This document shows, piece after piece, positions 5,313 to 5,467 of a stretch of 5,467 nt of DNA (position 1 is its first letter; each line of letters opens with the position of its first letter). The position numbers and the translations under genes are program-made. The stretch is from the NCBI GenBank assembly GCA_905201565.1, contig CAJKOS010000129.1:1-5467 (forward strand), read 5' to 3'. This DNA is from an uncultured Erysipelotrichaceae bacterium. Lineage in GTDB: Bacteria > Bacillota_I > Bacilli_A > Erysipelotrichales > Erysipelotrichaceae. The notes below the pieces were generated by a model. The model did not search any database and was not told the DNA's origin. It saw nothing but the letters and a program-made list of their open reading frames with translations.

Positions 5313-5467
5313 CTGACACTTCTTTCAACCGCTTCAGCGATTGGACGGGCTCTATCGATGAGGTGCTTGAACTTGAGTGGTTTCAAAGACTGGGCACCAT
5401 CAGACCATGCACTTTCCGGATGATCGTGTACTTCAATGATCAATCCATCACAACCTGCCGCAATAGC
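5309..5467 (-). CDS. aroF: 3-deoxy-7-phosphoheptulonate (DAHP) synthase, type I, C-terminal fragment
   Basis: This is the 3' end (52 codons plus TGA) of a gene that runs off the right edge; I translated it directly from the minus strand. DAHP synthase condenses phosphoenolpyruvate with erythrose 4-phosphate, the first step of the shikimate pathway, in the cytoplasm. The fragment begins AIAAGCDGLIIEVHDHPESA and continues WSDGAQSL, the conserved C-terminal part of the (beta/alpha)8 barrel in the Bacillus/Thermotoga subfamily. The Glu of IEVH and the Asp of WSDG are 11 residues apart, the same spacing as metal ligands E298 and D309 of the Thermotoga maritima enzyme. Its TGA overlaps the aroA start as ATGA, so the two genes are probably translationally coupled. 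Any N-terminal regulatory domain (ACT-like or chorismate mutase) lies outside the window, so feedback control cannot be judged. The family call is firm; the symbol follows common usage. Confidence 0.93.
   Translation of the reverse strand, partial: AIAAGCDGLIIEVHDHPESAWSDGAQSLKPLKFKHLIDRARPIAEAVERSVR

Overview
All gene content in this window lies on the minus strand. It reads as a compact segment of a chromosome from a Gram-positive bacterium of the phylum Bacillota. Supporting signs are AT-leaning composition, strong AGGAG-type ribosome binding sites, extended -10 promoter motifs, short intergenic gaps, a DegV protein, a NusG-II/Gx transporter pair and a membrane zinc-ribbon/SH3 protein. A gut or oral Erysipelotrichia/Clostridia-like host is my guess, but the sequence alone does not prove it. 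There are no mobile elements, RNA genes or CRISPR arrays, and no gene-free stretch longer than about 120 bases.

Read in the direction of transcription (right to left), the window opens inside an aromatic amino acid operon. It contains the last 52 codons of a type I DAHP synthase (5309-5467), then aroA (EPSP synthase, 4041-5312), tyrA (prephenate dehydrogenase without an ACT domain, 3203-4054) and aroQ (type II dehydroquinase, 2761-3201). Junctions are a 4-base ATGA overlap, a 14-base overlap and a 1-base gap, so translational coupling is likely. These genes cover the first, third and sixth shikimate steps plus the tyrosine branch. The aroB, aroE, aroK and aroC functions must be encoded elsewhere, perhaps just upstream.

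After a 48-base gap with a possible internal promoter comes a single-pass membrane protein (1987-2712). It has an N-terminal cytoplasmic zinc ribbon, a lysine-rich stretch, one membrane helix, a Thr/Pro/Ala linker and an external SH3-like domain. A terminator whose loop contains this gene's stop codon closes the unit.

Next is a two-gene operon. It encodes a membrane-anchored NusG domain II protein (1581-1943) and a Gx transporter family membrane protein (1069-1584), joined by an ATGA overlap. The pair resembles EetA/EetB of flavin-based extracellular electron transfer loci, but the other EET genes are not in the window. Its terminator again overlaps the stop codon.

The last unit is a monocistronic degV family gene (102-980) with its own promoter and a compound hairpin terminator. 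Another promoter-like motif at 17-25 points to a gene beyond the left edge. The most distinctive non-coding pattern is that every intergenic gap carries an extended -10 element. Three of the four read ATGGTANAAT and follow a terminator.
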